From assembly GCF_038002765.1 (NCBI RefSeq), contig NZ_JBBODE010000001.1, positions 930,001-994,000 of the forward strand: a DNA stretch of 64,000 bases. The letters run 5' to 3'. Position 1 is the stretch's first letter. Every line of letters begins with the position of its first letter. A program made the translations under genes and the position numbers. The DNA is from Peribacillus sp. FSL H8-0477 (GTDB taxonomy: Bacteria > Bacillota > Bacilli > Bacillales > DSM-1321). The notes beneath the pieces were generated by a model. It was given only the letters and a program-made list of their open reading frames with translations. It was not told where the DNA came from and ran no database searches. Shown here one piece after another: positions 1 to 9,575 of the stretch.

Positions 1-274
1 CCCTATCACTTAACCCGCGCTTAACAGGAAAAGCATTGATTTTAGGCATTATACCCTTTAACACAGGGGCTCGAAACAATTCTTCCTTAGCCATAAAGTG
101 AATATCCCTTGGAGAGGTAGTTCCGACTGCAAGCGGATCTAAATTATTTATGTGATTCGCACAAATGAGAACTCCCCCTTCTTTTGGAAAATGTTCTTTA
201 CCGCTGGCTTTAATTCTATAAACGGGTGATAGTCCAATTTTTACCACGTTTTTTGCAAAAGTGTAAAAGTTCAA
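1..274 (-). CDS. plsC: 1-acyl-sn-glycerol-3-phosphate acyltransferase (PlsC), N-terminal part
   Basis: Acylates lysophosphatidic acid to phosphatidic acid at the membrane in phospholipid synthesis. The visible ~91 residues contain the acyltransferase motif NHINNLDP, that is the catalytic HxxxxD pair at about His41 and Asp46, and a later PVKRG block typical of PlsC. The TTG start at 272-274 overlaps the cmk TGA stop (TTGA), and a GGAAAG-type ribosome site lies just upstream, so translation is probably coupled to cmk. The rest of the gene lies beyond the left edge of the window. Family assignment is firm; the TTG start is inferred. Confidence 0.85.
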   Translation of the reverse strand, partial: MNFYTFAKNVVKIGLSPVYRIKASGKEHFPKEGGVLICANHINNLDPLAVGTTSPRDIHFMAKEELFRAPVLKGIMPKINAFPVKRGLSDR

Positions 275-951
275 GCGCGCTCTTTCCTTTCCTCAATCAG
301 AACAATAATTTTCTCTGCTACTTGTTCAATTGTAAGAGACGTTGTATCAATCTCTATCGCATCCGCGGCTTTCCTAAGAGGAGATACTTCTCTCTCGGAA
401 TCCAGCTTGTCGCGCAAGGCAATTTCTTCTTTTAATTTCTCTATATCAGCTGAAAATCCTTTTTGCATATTTTCTTGATACCGGCGATGTGCCCGTTCGT
501 CTACAGAGGCTATTAAAAAGACTTTAACTTCCGCATCAGGAAGCACATGTGTTCCAATGTCTCTTCCATCCATTACAACGCCGCCGCTTTTGCCTAACTC
601 CTGCTGTCTTCTGACCATCTCTTCTCGAACAAAACGATGTTTAGACACCTCTGAGACAGTACTTGTTACTTCATTATTCCGTATTTCTGAAGTCACATTT
701 TCTCCATCAACGTAGACCAACTGACCTAGTTCAGAAGGTTGTAATTCTATTGAAGTATTTTCTAAAAGCTGCTTCAATGCCAGCTCATCTGACACATTTA
801 CACCTTGACGTAATGCTTTATATGTTAATGCCCGATACATTGCACCTGTATCGACATATATGTAATTGAATTTCTCTGCTGTTATTTTTGCTACTGTACT
901 TTTTCCTGCTGCTGCTGGACCGTCAATAGCCACTGATAGTTTCTTTTCCAT
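271..951 (-). CDS. cmk: Cytidylate kinase
   Basis: Phosphorylates CMP/dCMP to the diphosphate with ATP, in the cytoplasm. The 226-residue protein has the P-loop GPAAAGKST at residues 11-19, the DTGAMYRA nucleotide-binding block and the MDGRDIGT motif near residue 104, and is full length for the bacterial family. ATG at 951 is chosen over an upstream in-frame ATG at 972 because TTAGGAGG sits 6 bases before it. It is followed by plsC with a 4-base overlap, as in many Bacillus chromosomes. Confidence 0.96.
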   Translation of the reverse strand: MEKKLSVAIDGPAAAGKSTVAKITAEKFNYIYVDTGAMYRALTYKALRQGVNVSDELALKQLLENTSIELQPSELGQLVYVDGENVTSEIRNNEVTSTVSEVSKHRFVREEMVRRQQELGKSGGVVMDGRDIGTHVLPDAEVKVFLIASVDERAHRRYQENMQKGFSADIEKLKEEIALRDKLDSEREVSPLRKAADAIEIDTTSLTIEQVAEKIIVLIEERKERA

Positions 952-1055
952 AAATCCTCCTAATGAATACATGCTGATCTGTTCTGTTCACTCTTATTTT
1001 ATCATAAACTCTTTTGATACTCATGTATTCCTCACCTTATGTGAATATTACTAAA

Positions 1056-1080
1056 CAAAAAAAAAGCGGGAATCCCACTT
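1056..1080 (-). terminator. Rho-independent terminator after ypfB
   Basis: Read on the minus strand, a short GTGGG/CCCGC hairpin is followed by a run of about ten U. It begins immediately after the ypfB stop, so it should end the ypfA-ypfB transcript before cmk. Confidence 0.6.
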
Positions 1081-1269
1081 TCATTCATCGTTCAAGCGGT
1101 TAAACGTTTCAACCACCTTTTCATGGTTCGTGCTCGTAACACCTTCATAGCGAATTAACTTTTTAGATTCTAACAGAGATCCATCCTGATGTAAAAAGGC
1201 TTGAAAGGCCAATAAGCAAATAAATTGAATGATAATAAGCTTGATAAGCAGGCGCTCGATTGATTTCAC
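1081..1269 (-). CDS. ypfB: YpfB family small membrane protein (DUF5359)
   Basis: A 62-residue protein with one predicted N-terminal membrane helix (IIIQFICLLAFQAF) after a basic KSIERLLIK start, then a short polar tail. Size, N-terminus and position between cmk and ypfA match B. subtilis YpfB, whose function is unknown. The start is GTG at 1269, preceded by GGAGGG at about 6 bases. Assignment rests on similarity remembered for this locus plus synteny. Confidence 0.8.
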   Translation of the reverse strand: MKSIERLLIKLIIIQFICLLAFQAFLHQDGSLLESKKLIRYEGVTSTNHEKVVETFNRLNDE

Positions 1270-1338
1270 TTGAATCCCTCCATATGTTCCTAGTACAAGT
1301 ATGGAAGAATATCTTTTAATTCATTCATCTTTTTTTAT

Positions 1339-1998
1339 TTACTGTGCTAATTCCTTTTTCTTTCGCTCCAGCTGCTTTTCAAAGATAAACCTAAACAAGG
1401 TTTGTGTATCACTTTCTGTGTTATCTACAAATTGTACAGACAGCATCATTCTCCCGTCCTTTTCTTCAGAAAGCCGGATGACTTCACTTTTTAGTCGTAA
1501 GTAATGAATCTCACCTGATTTAAAAGGTAACACAAGCCATATGTAAACCTTAGAAGCTAGGTCAATTTGAGTTTTTTTGGGAACGACTAAAGCTGCTCCA
1601 CCAGCACTAATATCATCTGTTATGGTTGTAAAGGGCGTAAACTCCCGGGCTTCTGGATGAACCGCTGCATCCATTACCGTTCCTATCCTAACAAAATGTC
1701 TTCTCTGGATTTTGAGGAATCCATCCGTTGCTGGACATGACAATTGAACCATAGGAATATTTGCTTTTAATCTTCCCAGCACTTCTGACTCAAAAATATA
1801 AACAGCATTTTCTGAATCCGTATACGTCACTTTTAATTGTGTACCATCCATTAAGAATGAGATCTTACCAGTTTCGATATTCACTGGATAATCTATGAAC
1901 ACACAGCCCTCATCCTGTTCAACAACCATACATTTATATTTTTCTTCATGTTGGGCAAATTTAGGTTCAAGAATCAATGTTTCTCCAACTTTAATCAT
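1339..1998 (-). CDS. ypfA: PilZ-type c-di-GMP binding flagellar brake protein (YpfA/MotI/DgrA)
   Basis: Cyclic-di-GMP receptor that in B. subtilis disengages the MotA stator and slows the flagellum. The 219-residue protein has the YcgR-like N-terminal domain and a C-terminal PilZ domain. The ligand signature is visible: an RRHFVR stretch (RxxxR type) near residue 100 followed by DDISAGGAA (D/NxSxxG). The ATG at 1998 is preferred because AGGA precedes it by ten bases; the GTG at 2007 overlaps the ribosome site. The gene lies just upstream of ypfB, as in B. subtilis. Confidence 0.9.
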   Translation of the reverse strand: MIKVGETLILEPKFAQHEEKYKCMVVEQDEGCVFIDYPVNIETGKISFLMDGTQLKVTYTDSENAVYIFESEVLGRLKANIPMVQLSCPATDGFLKIQRRHFVRIGTVMDAAVHPEAREFTPFTTITDDISAGGAALVVPKKTQIDLASKVYIWLVLPFKSGEIHYLRLKSEVIRLSEEKDGRMMLSVQFVDNTESDTQTLFRFIFEKQLERKKKELAQ

Positions 1999-2135
1999 TC
2001 TCTTCACTTCCTGGATGTTATTTCTATTGTTAACTCTAGTATAAAGTACCCACTACATAAGAAGTTAAATCCTGCCATTATTATTGCATGAAAACAGAAA
2101 AAGGAAAAGCACATTCCGTACCTTTCCCTTACATT

Positions 2136-3488
2136 TTAGAGAATATTTTCATAAACTGGTTCTGGATTTTTTAATTTTTCAACCTTTTCTTCGTTGCCGT
2201 TATCGGCATTAATGAAGATTCGATACGTATCATTATCGATTGTTCCTAGATATTCATAACACAGTGTTTCTTTGCCTAAGTCATTAATAATTAACGCTTT
2301 TCTTTCTTCCATAATTGTCACTTTGTGATTTATCTTCTCTTTTGCTTCTTCCATGCTTAAACGCGCCTTATTAATCTTCCTGTTCACGTTATGCGTTTTC
2401 AAATAGTCAGCTGCAGAGAAACCAATCACACCGCCATCATCAAGAGCTATCTTAAGTTTTACCGAATCAGGGTAAATTCGGACTCCATCCACTACCGCTA
2501 CAAAATTGAAAAGACCGATATGATCATACTCTGAGCTTTCGTATAATTCAAATTGATCAAAATCGTGATCCTTCAAGAATTTCTGTGCCTTTAAATTGGC
2601 ATCGTTTAACGAAAGTTTTGACTCATTAATGTCACGATTATTAATCAGCCAGATGGGGAATCCACCTTTTTTGGTAATATCCATATTTACTTCTGCTTTG
2701 GTCTCACGATCGACTAAACTGACACTATAAAATCCATAATTCGCACCTTTACCATTTTTTTCGATTTTGACTTCAGGATTACCAGAGAACCCTGAATAGT
2801 GTTTCGCAATCTGAATGGCTTCTTCTTTAGTGATTTTCTTCCCTTTTAATTTTTGATAATTTTCATCTTCATATTTGGTACTTGAAAAGCTAGGATTAAG
2901 GGAGTTTTCAGGATAACCTGTTACCTTTTTCTCTACCGTTTTAAAACCGTCTATAATGGTATTGTCGCTATTTTCTTTCTCTGAAGCGAGGGCCGTTTCA
3001 ACATCCATCCACCGCAAATTATTTTTTATAACAAGATATTGAACCTTACGCAGTTCCTTTTGGATGTCGCCAGCTTGAGTATATAACGTGGCCATTTTAG
3101 CATATTCATCATCATTCAGCGGTTCCTTATCCAAATCTCTAACAGCTGTTTGATAACTGAATGTTCCGATCTCTGATAAGAATTCCTCCGTTTTATTAAA
3201 GGGAAGAAGTGTAAGCGGCAGCTGTCCAACATCATGCTGGGCTTCAGAGGTAATCCTCCATACATCCGTAAGTGCCGGACTGATCGATTTCTTTGAATTC
3301 ATCGCCAATGTATTCCCAATTTTATCTTGTAGGAGATCCACATGGTAAGACAGGTCATGGAACGCCCGCTGATAGGTATTTTCCGCATTAATCAAAATCG
3401 CATTTTTTTCTTTATGTTCTTGATAGCCCCAAAAAGAGGTTCCAGCCACAACAACTAGCAAGCATACAATCACAATGTTTCTAATCAA
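2136..3488 (-). CDS. ypeB: Germination protein YpeB
   Basis: Spore-membrane protein required for assembly and stability of the cortex lytic enzyme SleB. The 450-residue protein has an N-terminal membrane anchor (about residues 3-20), a long helical N-domain, and C-terminal PepSY-like domains (about 220-445). The start is TTG at 3488 with a near-perfect AAGGAGGTGA six bases upstream. It lies 14 bases after sleB, as in the conserved forespore sleB-ypeB operon. Confidence 0.95.
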   Translation of the reverse strand: MIRNIVIVCLLVVVAGTSFWGYQEHKEKNAILINAENTYQRAFHDLSYHVDLLQDKIGNTLAMNSKKSISPALTDVWRITSEAQHDVGQLPLTLLPFNKTEEFLSEIGTFSYQTAVRDLDKEPLNDDEYAKMATLYTQAGDIQKELRKVQYLVIKNNLRWMDVETALASEKENSDNTIIDGFKTVEKKVTGYPENSLNPSFSSTKYEDENYQKLKGKKITKEEAIQIAKHYSGFSGNPEVKIEKNGKGANYGFYSVSLVDRETKAEVNMDITKKGGFPIWLINNRDINESKLSLNDANLKAQKFLKDHDFDQFELYESSEYDHIGLFNFVAVVDGVRIYPDSVKLKIALDDGGVIGFSAADYLKTHNVNRKINKARLSMEEAKEKINHKVTIMEERKALIINDLGKETLCYEYLGTIDNDTYRIFINADNGNEEKVEKLKNPEPVYENIL

Positions 3489-3502
3489 GATCGTTCACCT
3501 CC

Positions 3503-4324
3503 TTATTTACAGAAAATATGTTTCCCAATTTTTTTTATTTGCGGTCTTGTCCAAATCCATTTACTGGTTGCTGTATCCGGATTAAAATAATATTCTGCTT
3601 GTCCAGTTGGATCCATTCCATTCATCGCATCAATCACTGCATTTTTAGCTTGTTCATTCGGCGTCAGCCAGATTTGGCCATCCGCGACGGCAGTAAAAGC
3701 GAGCGGCTCAAAGATTACTCCTGAAATCGTATTTGGGAATGAAGGACTTTCCATACGATTTAAAATGACTGCAGCCACCGCTACCTGTCCTATATAAGGC
3801 TCTCCTCTAGCTTCACCATATACGGCATTGGCCATTAGCTGGATGTCATTTTGCGAATATCCTCCAGGCACACTTGCAGATTTAGTAGTCTCCGTTTTCT
3901 CTGATTCTGGTTTCGATTGAGTCTCACTTTGTTTAATCTGTTTATCCACATCAACACCTGAATAATAGGTGAATTCATTGCCTTTATTAATTTGCTCATG
4001 CACGAATGCTTTATTATAGTTGGATGCATTCGTCAATTTCTTTTTAGTTGATTCACCTGCTAATCCGTCTATGGGCAGACCAAATGCTTCTTGAAAATTA
4101 CGAAGTGCCCAATATGTACCCCAGCCATAAGCACCGTCTATTTTCCCATGGTAATAACCAATATTCTGCAGCCGTGCCTGCAGTTCAATGACATCATCTC
4201 CCTTTGCTCCTCTTTGGATAATCTGATTCGAGAAAGCCTCTTTCGATGCAGGAGCGGTAACCAAACAGAACGATACTACACATACAGAAAGCAGGCCTTT
4301 CCATTTTGACGAAATTCCTTTCAT
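3503..4324 (-). CDS. sleB: Spore cortex-lytic enzyme SleB
   Basis: Lytic transglycosylase that degrades muramic-lactam-containing cortex peptidoglycan during germination. The 273-residue protein has a signal peptide (about 1-30), a peptidoglycan-binding domain with two repeats (about 36-95, IQRGAKGDDVIELQARLQ region) and a C-terminal hydrolase domain. The latter contains NAVYGEARGEPY, whose Glu is the expected catalytic residue. ATG at 4324 is spaced nine bases from AAGGGAG; the TTG at 4327 is less likely. It is the first gene of the sleB-ypeB operon. Confidence 0.95.
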   Translation of the reverse strand: MKGISSKWKGLLSVCVVSFCLVTAPASKEAFSNQIIQRGAKGDDVIELQARLQNIGYYHGKIDGAYGWGTYWALRNFQEAFGLPIDGLAGESTKKKLTNASNYNKAFVHEQINKGNEFTYYSGVDVDKQIKQSETQSKPESEKTETTKSASVPGGYSQNDIQLMANAVYGEARGEPYIGQVAVAAVILNRMESPSFPNTISGVIFEPLAFTAVADGQIWLTPNEQAKNAVIDAMNGMDPTGQAEYYFNPDTATSKWIWTRPQIKKIGKHIFCK

Positions 4325-4373
4325 CAAAAAACACTCCCTTTTTTCTAATTGGATTTACACCTATTTTCTTCTT

Positions 4374-4403
4374 TAACATTATTTTTATCCCATAAATTAA
4401 TCA
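4374..4403 (-). promoter_or_regulatory. Possible sigma-G promoter of sleB-ypeB
   Basis: On the minus strand TGATTA and AATGTTA are separated by 17 bases, one mismatch each from the sigma-G elements TGmATA and CATnnTA. The implied start lies about 40 bases before the sleB ATG. sleB is a known forespore (sigma-G) gene, so the placement fits, but the match is weak. Confidence 0.3.
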
Positions 4404-4420
4404 CTGCTAGCTTCTTCCAC

Positions 4421-4453
4421 AAAAAAAAAGAAACAGAATATTATCCTGTTTCT
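4421..4453 (-). terminator. Terminator overlapping the prsW 3' end
   Basis: GAAACAG...CTGTTTC forms a hairpin followed by about nine U on the minus strand. The prsW stop codon lies within the loop side of the stem. Confidence 0.75.
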
Positions 4454-5124
4454 TTTCGTGAAAATAGTTTGCTTGTATGAACAACAGAATGATCCCGGGC
4501 TTTTTTTGCCTTTTTTAAAGCCAGCCACCAGAGAAAGCCCATAAATGGTAAAATCCAATAGATCCATAGTTTTAACGTTAGAAGAATATAATCATACACA
4601 CCATGCAGAATCACCGGCACGATTAGTGCCGAAAATATGAAAACACGCTTATGGGAATGAGAGAACTTCGCTTTTCCGATATAATACCCCATAATGACCC
4701 CAAATAGAGCATGACTTGATACAGGCAGCATGGCTCTAGTAAAGGCATGTTCGACTCCGTTAGCCACTAAATAAAAAATATTTTCTAAGGTAGCAAACCC
4801 TAGAGAGATTCCCGCTCCGAAAATGATCCCATCATAGGGTTCATCAAAATCTACATGAGGATAGATGATATACAGCAGAAAAAACCATTTCACAAATTCC
4901 TCAAGCAAGGATGCTTGCAGGAATGCTTGTGCAAACGGACCGTTAAGGACTTGTTCTACTTGAAGGATATATTGAAGAAACATAATCGGCAGGACTAGAC
5001 ACACGCCATAAAGGAATGTTTTTAACACAGTTTTAAAGGTTTCTTTCTCATATTGATCTTTAAGATAGAAGTAGCTAAGCAAGGCCAAACCTGGAGCCGT
5101 GCCAGCTGACAAAATGACCAGCAT
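4441..5124 (-). CDS. prsW: Site-1 intramembrane protease PrsW
   Basis: Membrane protease that makes the first cut in the anti-sigma factor RsiW, releasing SigW under envelope stress. The 227-residue protein has multiple predicted membrane helices and the conserved LLEEFVKW glutamate pair, then a LEN motif (FATLENIFY) and SSHALFG histidine, as expected for the PrsW/CPBP-like family. ATG at 5124 (MLVILSAG) is chosen because AAGGGG precedes it and it matches the known N-terminus. It is convergent with nothing and divergent from ansA. Confidence 0.93.
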   Translation of the reverse strand: MLVILSAGTAPGLALLSYFYLKDQYEKETFKTVLKTFLYGVCLVLPIMFLQYILQVEQVLNGPFAQAFLQASLLEEFVKWFFLLYIIYPHVDFDEPYDGIIFGAGISLGFATLENIFYLVANGVEHAFTRAMLPVSSHALFGVIMGYYIGKAKFSHSHKRVFIFSALIVPVILHGVYDYILLTLKLWIYWILPFMGFLWWLALKKAKKARDHSVVHTSKLFSRKETG

Positions 5125-5261
5125 AGGCTGACCCCTTTTCATTCTTTTTATTTAATCGTATCATGGAAACATGAAAAAGAAAAACACCAACATCACCTTA
5201 TTTTACCAAATAATAATGTGAAATACTTTGCCGGTGACCCAGTTAGCAGGAGGAATGTACA

Positions 5262-6236
5262 ATGACAAAGCGCATCTTAGTTATTCATACAGGCGGAACG
5301 ATCTCCATGGAAGAAGATTCTGAGACAGGTGCTGTGGGACTATCCATCGAAAACCCAATCAAAAACCACACGAATGGATTTTTCGAAGATGTCGATTTCT
5401 TGATTGAAGAACCTTTTAATCTTCCTTCACCGCATATTACGGCAAAAGAAATGCTGCACATAAAAAAAATAATTGAAGCCAGAATAAAAGATTCGCATAT
5501 TGAGGGAGTTGTTATTACTCATGGTACAGATACGTTAGAGGAAACAGCCTATTTCTTAGACCTGACCGTTGCTTCATCCATACCTATTGTGGTTACTGGC
5601 GCCATGCGCTCAAGCAATGAAATTGGATCGGACGGGTTGTATAATTTTATCTCATCAATTAGAGTGGCCACAAGTAATGAGGCTTCAGGAAAAGGCGTTT
5701 TAATCGTTTTGAATGATGAAATACATACAGCAGGAAATGCGACCAAGACACATACAAGTAATGTTTCAACCTTTCAAAGCCCGCAGTTTGGACCAATCGG
5801 CATTGTCACCAAACGGAGTGTGATTTTCCACCACAATCCACTCTATGAAGAAAAGTATCTGCTCGATACAGTAGCTAAGCGAGTGACCTTGCTTAAGGCT
5901 CATGCTGGAATGGATTCGTCTCTTTTCTTCATCTTAAAAGAAATGAAGATTGATGGCTTAGTTATTGAAGCGCTAGGGCAAGGCAATATGCCTCCTCAAA
6001 CCATCCCAGGTATCAAAGCTCTCATTGCGGCTAATATACCGGTAGTCATTGTTTCTCGCTGTTTTAACGGGATTGTTCAAGACACCTATGGATACGATGG
6101 GGGCGGCAAGCAATTAAAAGAGCTTGGTGTGATTTTCTCGAACGGCTTAAATGGCCAAAAGGCTAGGATTAAATTATTAATTGCATTACATATCACGACG
6201 AATCATCAGAAAATCCAAGAAATATTCGCTTTCTAA
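5262..6236 (+). CDS. ansA: Type I L-asparaginase
   Basis: Cytoplasmic hydrolase converting asparagine to aspartate and ammonia. The 324-residue protein has the two catalytic signatures: HTGGTIS at residues 9-15 and THGTDTLEETA near residue 85. No signal peptide is seen. AGGAGG lies about seven bases before the ATG. It stands alone on the plus strand between prsW and ypdA. It is unlikely to be the partner of an aspartase operon, since no ansB follows. Confidence 0.93.
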   Translation: MTKRILVIHTGGTISMEEDSETGAVGLSIENPIKNHTNGFFEDVDFLIEEPFNLPSPHITAKEMLHIKKIIEARIKDSHIEGVVITHGTDTLEETAYFLDLTVASSIPIVVTGAMRSSNEIGSDGLYNFISSIRVATSNEASGKGVLIVLNDEIHTAGNATKTHTSNVSTFQSPQFGPIGIVTKRSVIFHHNPLYEEKYLLDTVAKRVTLLKAHAGMDSSLFFILKEMKIDGLVIEALGQGNMPPQTIPGIKALIAANIPVVIVSRCFNGIVQDTYGYDGGGKQLKELGVIFSNGLNGQKARIKLLIALHITTNHQKIQEIFAF

Positions 6237-6264
6237 GAGTTAAATATCATTCTATACATATGAC

Positions 6265-6305
6265 AAAAGCGACGTATCCATTCCGGAACGCCGCTTTCTA
6301 TTTTT
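6265..6305. terminator. Bidirectional terminator between ansA and ypdA
   Basis: AAAGCG(A)CGT ... ACG(C)CGCTTT forms an imperfect hairpin with U-rich tracts on both sides, positioned between the convergent ansA and ypdA stops. Confidence 0.6.
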
Positions 6306-7263
6306 ATTTTGACAGGTTCTCAGCAATTAATCCTCCATGAAAACGGCCATTTTCAATAAAAATGGAATTGGCATTATTACCGGCTGCAATCACACCCGCA
6401 ATATAAATCCCTTTCACATTGGTCTCCATGGTTTCAGGATTATGTACGGGCGCACCATCTTCTCCATTAATCTCTACACCCATTTCCGATAAAAAACCGC
6501 AATCTGGATGATAGCCAATCATAGCAAATACATAATCATTTTTAATTTCCTTCGTTTTGTCTTCCACATGGTAACTCAAGCTGTCTTCCGTTATGCTGTC
6601 AACACAGGCTCCAAATTCCATGGTAATGGTCCCATTACGTACCAGTGATTCAAATTCTGGCAGGATCCAAGGCTTAATACTTGGCGAATACTCCAATCCT
6701 CTGTATAGAACAGTTACTCTTGCGCCGGACTTAATCAATTCAAGCGCTGCGTCAATACTTGAATTCTTACCGCCGATTACAGCTACATCAGTATCAAAGA
6801 AAGGGTGACCCTCTTTAAAATAATGAGACACTTTCGGAAGGTCTTCACCTGGAATGTTCAAGTAGTTCGGCTGGCCGTAATAACCGGTAGCGACCACAAT
6901 AGCTTCAGCTTGATACTCATCTTTTGTTGTGATGACATGGAAATTATTTTCACCGAGCTTCTTCACACTTTTCACTTCTTCAAAAGAATTAACCCGTAAA
7001 TTCTTCCGTTTCACTACTTCTCGGTAATAAGCAAGGGCTTGGCTGCGAACAGGTTTCCTGTTTTCCGTAATAAACGCCACATCACCTATTTCTAATTTTT
7101 CACTCGTACTAAAAAATGTCTGGTGTGTTGGATAATGATAAATTGCATCAACAATATTCCCTTTTTCAAGAACAAGTGCTTGCTTACCTATATCATTTAC
7201 GGCTATGGCCGCAGCGAGTCCACAGGGACCTCCTCCAATAACGATTACACTTTCTTTTTTCAT
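6304..7263 (-). CDS. ypdA: Bacillithiol disulfide reductase YpdA (Bdr)
   Basis: FAD/NADPH-dependent reductase of the bacillithiol redox system. The 319-residue protein has an FAD-binding Rossmann motif GGGPCGLAAA at residues 10-19, including the conserved Cys14 of the YpdA family. A second nucleotide motif, VIGGKNSSIDAALE (about 160), binds NADPH, and a C-terminal GIYIAGV block completes the fold. It sits next to gudB as in B. subtilis. Confidence 0.92.
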   Translation of the reverse strand: MKKESVIVIGGGPCGLAAAIAVNDIGKQALVLEKGNIVDAIYHYPTHQTFFSTSEKLEIGDVAFITENRKPVRSQALAYYREVVKRKNLRVNSFEEVKSVKKLGENNFHVITTKDEYQAEAIVVATGYYGQPNYLNIPGEDLPKVSHYFKEGHPFFDTDVAVIGGKNSSIDAALELIKSGARVTVLYRGLEYSPSIKPWILPEFESLVRNGTITMEFGACVDSITEDSLSYHVEDKTKEIKNDYVFAMIGYHPDCGFLSEMGVEINGEDGAPVHNPETMETNVKGIYIAGVIAAGNNANSIFIENGRFHGGLIAENLSK

Positions 7264-7330
7264 AATATGCGCTCCCTATCACGGTTTCCCGTATTTTTCA
7301 TGCTGTTATAGTTAGTATGGGTTGCCGTCT

Positions 7331-7369
7331 AAAAAAAATCTCCTATCACTTAATGATAGGAGATTTTTT
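7331..7369 (-). terminator. gudB terminator
   Basis: A perfect hairpin, ATCTCCTATCA / TGATAGGAGAT, flanked by U-runs lies downstream of gudB in the minus direction. Confidence 0.85.
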
Positions 7370-7399
7370 GCACCTATTCAACTAGTAAGGCTTGAGTGT

Positions 7400-8677
7400 T
7401 TATACCCAGCCGCGGAAACGTGAGGCCTCCGCCATCTTCCTGACACCGACCATATACGCTGCGAGACGCATATCAACTCGGCGCGAATGGGCGAGCTCAT
7501 AGACATTATTAAAGGACTTAACGAGGATTTTTTCTAGTTTCTCTTCAACCTCTTCTTCACTCCAATAATACCCTTGATTATTTTGAACCCATTCAAAATA
7601 AGAAACGGTCACACCACCAGAAGACGCTAGTACATCAGGAACAAGCAGGATTCCCCGTTCTGTCAGTATTTGCGTTGCCTCGATCGTTGTTGGACCATTT
7701 GCTGCTTCTACAACGATTTTCGCTTTGATATTATGGGCATTTTCTTCCGTAATTTGGTTCTCAATTGCAGCTGGAACAAGAATATCACATTCTAGTTCTA
7801 ATAATTCTTTGTTTGTTATGGTATTTTTAAACAGCTTCGTTACTGTACCAAAGCTATCACGACGATCAAGGAGATAATCAATATCGAGACCCTTCGGATC
7901 ATATAAACCGCCGTATGCATCAGAAATACCTACAACAATTGCACCCGCGTCATGCATGAATTTAGCCAAGAAACTCCCTGCATTGCCAAATCCTTGAACA
8001 ACAACACGCGCTCCTTTTACACTAATGCCCTTCTTCTTCGCTGCCTCATTAATACAGATTGTTACACCTTTTGCAGTAGCTGACTCCCTGCCATGAGATC
8101 CACCGAGTACAAGAGGTTTACCCGTAATAAAACCAGGAGAATTCGAACTGTCGAGACGACTATACTCGTCCATCATCCAAGCCATAATTTGTGAATTAGT
8201 AAATACATCAGGTGCTGGGATATCTTTTGTTGGTCCAACAATTTGGCTGATTGCACGGACATACCCACGGCTTAGCTTTTCCAATTCACGGAATGACATA
8301 TTGCGAGGATCACAGACGATTCCGCCCTTCCCTCCGCCATATGGCAAGTCAACAATGCCGCATTTCAGACTCATCCAGATTGAAAGAGCTTTCACTTCAC
8401 GTTCGGTTACATTAGGATGAAAACGGATTCCACCCTTTGTCGGACCTACTGCATCGTTATGCTGAGCTCGGTATCCTGTGAAGATCTTTACAGCACCGTC
8501 ATCCATTCTAACTGGAATTTTCACCGTTAACAGTCGTAGAGGCTCTTTAAGGAGCTCGTAGACTTCCTCCGGGTATCCAAGTTTGTCTAATGCTTTATGT
8601 ATTACAGTTTGAGTCGACTTCAGCACATCATTTTTCTCCTGTTGGCTGTCATGGTCAGTACCTTTTTCGGCTACCAT
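7400..8677 (-). CDS. gudB: NAD-specific glutamate dehydrogenase GudB
   Basis: Oxidatively deaminates glutamate to 2-oxoglutarate and ammonia. The 425-residue protein has the substrate-binding GPTKGGIRFHP block (78-88), the PYGGGKGG catalytic region (112-119) and a GFGNAGS dinucleotide motif. B. subtilis 168 gudB is cryptic because of a 9-base duplication of the VKA codons near residue 93; here VKA occurs once (95-97), so the enzyme should be active. It is assigned GudB rather than RocG from its position beside ypdA. Confidence 0.93.
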   Translation of the reverse strand: MVAEKGTDHDSQQEKNDVLKSTQTVIHKALDKLGYPEEVYELLKEPLRLLTVKIPVRMDDGAVKIFTGYRAQHNDAVGPTKGGIRFHPNVTEREVKALSIWMSLKCGIVDLPYGGGKGGIVCDPRNMSFRELEKLSRGYVRAISQIVGPTKDIPAPDVFTNSQIMAWMMDEYSRLDSSNSPGFITGKPLVLGGSHGRESATAKGVTICINEAAKKKGISVKGARVVVQGFGNAGSFLAKFMHDAGAIVVGISDAYGGLYDPKGLDIDYLLDRRDSFGTVTKLFKNTITNKELLELECDILVPAAIENQITEENAHNIKAKIVVEAANGPTTIEATQILTERGILLVPDVLASSGGVTVSYFEWVQNNQGYYWSEEEVEEKLEKILVKSFNNVYELAHSRRVDMRLAAYMVGVRKMAEASRFRGWV

Positions 8678-8733
8678 CTGTGTACCTCCTAAAAATCATC
8701 ATTTAATAGGCTATCGGCCAGCTTTCATGACAT

Positions 8734-8762
8734 AGTATACACCTTTGCCGATTATCTGAAAA
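8734..8762 (-). promoter_or_regulatory. Putative sigma-A promoter of gudB
   Basis: TTTTCA and TATACT are separated by 17 bases on the minus strand, about 50 bases before the gudB ATG, which itself has AGGAGG. The -10 is good and the -35 is weak. Confidence 0.45.
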
Positions 8763-8923
8763 GCCATAAAAAAATGAAATAGTCAAATTCCCCCAAACAA
8801 TTGTAACCGTTACCAATTATTTAAGAGTTATTTATTCTCCTATTCATATCTTCCCGATAGCCCTCTCTTCTAAACTGATTTAATTCCTACCTGTAGTCTA
8901 TTGAGTTTTCAACGTCCCGCTTC

Positions 8924-9502
8924 CTATTTGCGAAAGTATCCGGTTAAGGTGGTGATCGCTTCTTTAGGGATCAAACATTTTCCATATTCATTAATCCTAA
9001 ACAAGGTAAGTGTAGAAGCACGGCCATACTCTGCTGCTAAAGAACTAACTGCATCAATTAGATTGTCTTGGATATCCTCCAGTAGTAAATAATATTGGTT
9101 ATCGTATAAATAGAGGGAACTTACAGAAATCTCCTTTAGGCATAAGCGATAACAAAGCTGTATTACGTCTTCAATGTCATGAAAGAAAAACAGTATATGC
9201 GGACAATCGTCCATTTTGACTTTTAGATTTAAATAGTCCTCTTCGTCTGTCAACGTATCTTCTTCTTCCTTAGTCACAATGATGACGAGACCTTGAGCCT
9301 GTAGTGAAATAATCTCAATGGCTATGGACCCGCTCATATCAAAGTCAAGTTCCTCACAAGCTTCCTCCACCATATCTTGAAAGAGCTTATGGACCTTTAT
9401 AGAATTACCTCTAATCTCTTCTTTAGTTACTCCTCGGTCGAAAAGATCATCAAACGTAAAAAAAATTTTAATTTTATTGTTGGATAATCGCTCAAGCCTC
9501 AT
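8924..9502 (-). CDS. mecB: Adaptor protein MecB (YpbH), MecA family
   Basis: ClpC adaptor that delivers substrates to the ClpCP protease. The 192-residue protein begins MRLERLSNNKIKIF, matching MecB (MRLERL) rather than MecA (MEIERI). It has the N-terminal substrate-recognition domain (1-80), an acidic linker (EEEDTLTDEED) and the C-terminal Clp-binding domain with EYG and PKEAI. The ATG at 9502 follows a GGGGGG ribosome site; an upstream in-frame ATG at 9538 is not supported. Synteny (gudB-mecB-ypbG) agrees. Confidence 0.88.
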   Translation of the reverse strand: MRLERLSNNKIKIFFTFDDLFDRGVTKEEIRGNSIKVHKLFQDMVEEACEELDFDMSGSIAIEIISLQAQGLVIIVTKEEEDTLTDEEDYLNLKVKMDDCPHILFFFHDIEDVIQLCYRLCLKEISVSSLYLYDNQYYLLLEDIQDNLIDAVSSLAAEYGRASTLTLFRINEYGKCLIPKEAITTLTGYFRK

Positions 9503-9575
9503 AAAAAAATGCCCCCCGGGAAAACCTTCTTCATCCATACTATGAAGTCGGCCGCACGGGGTGCATATTTTATCT

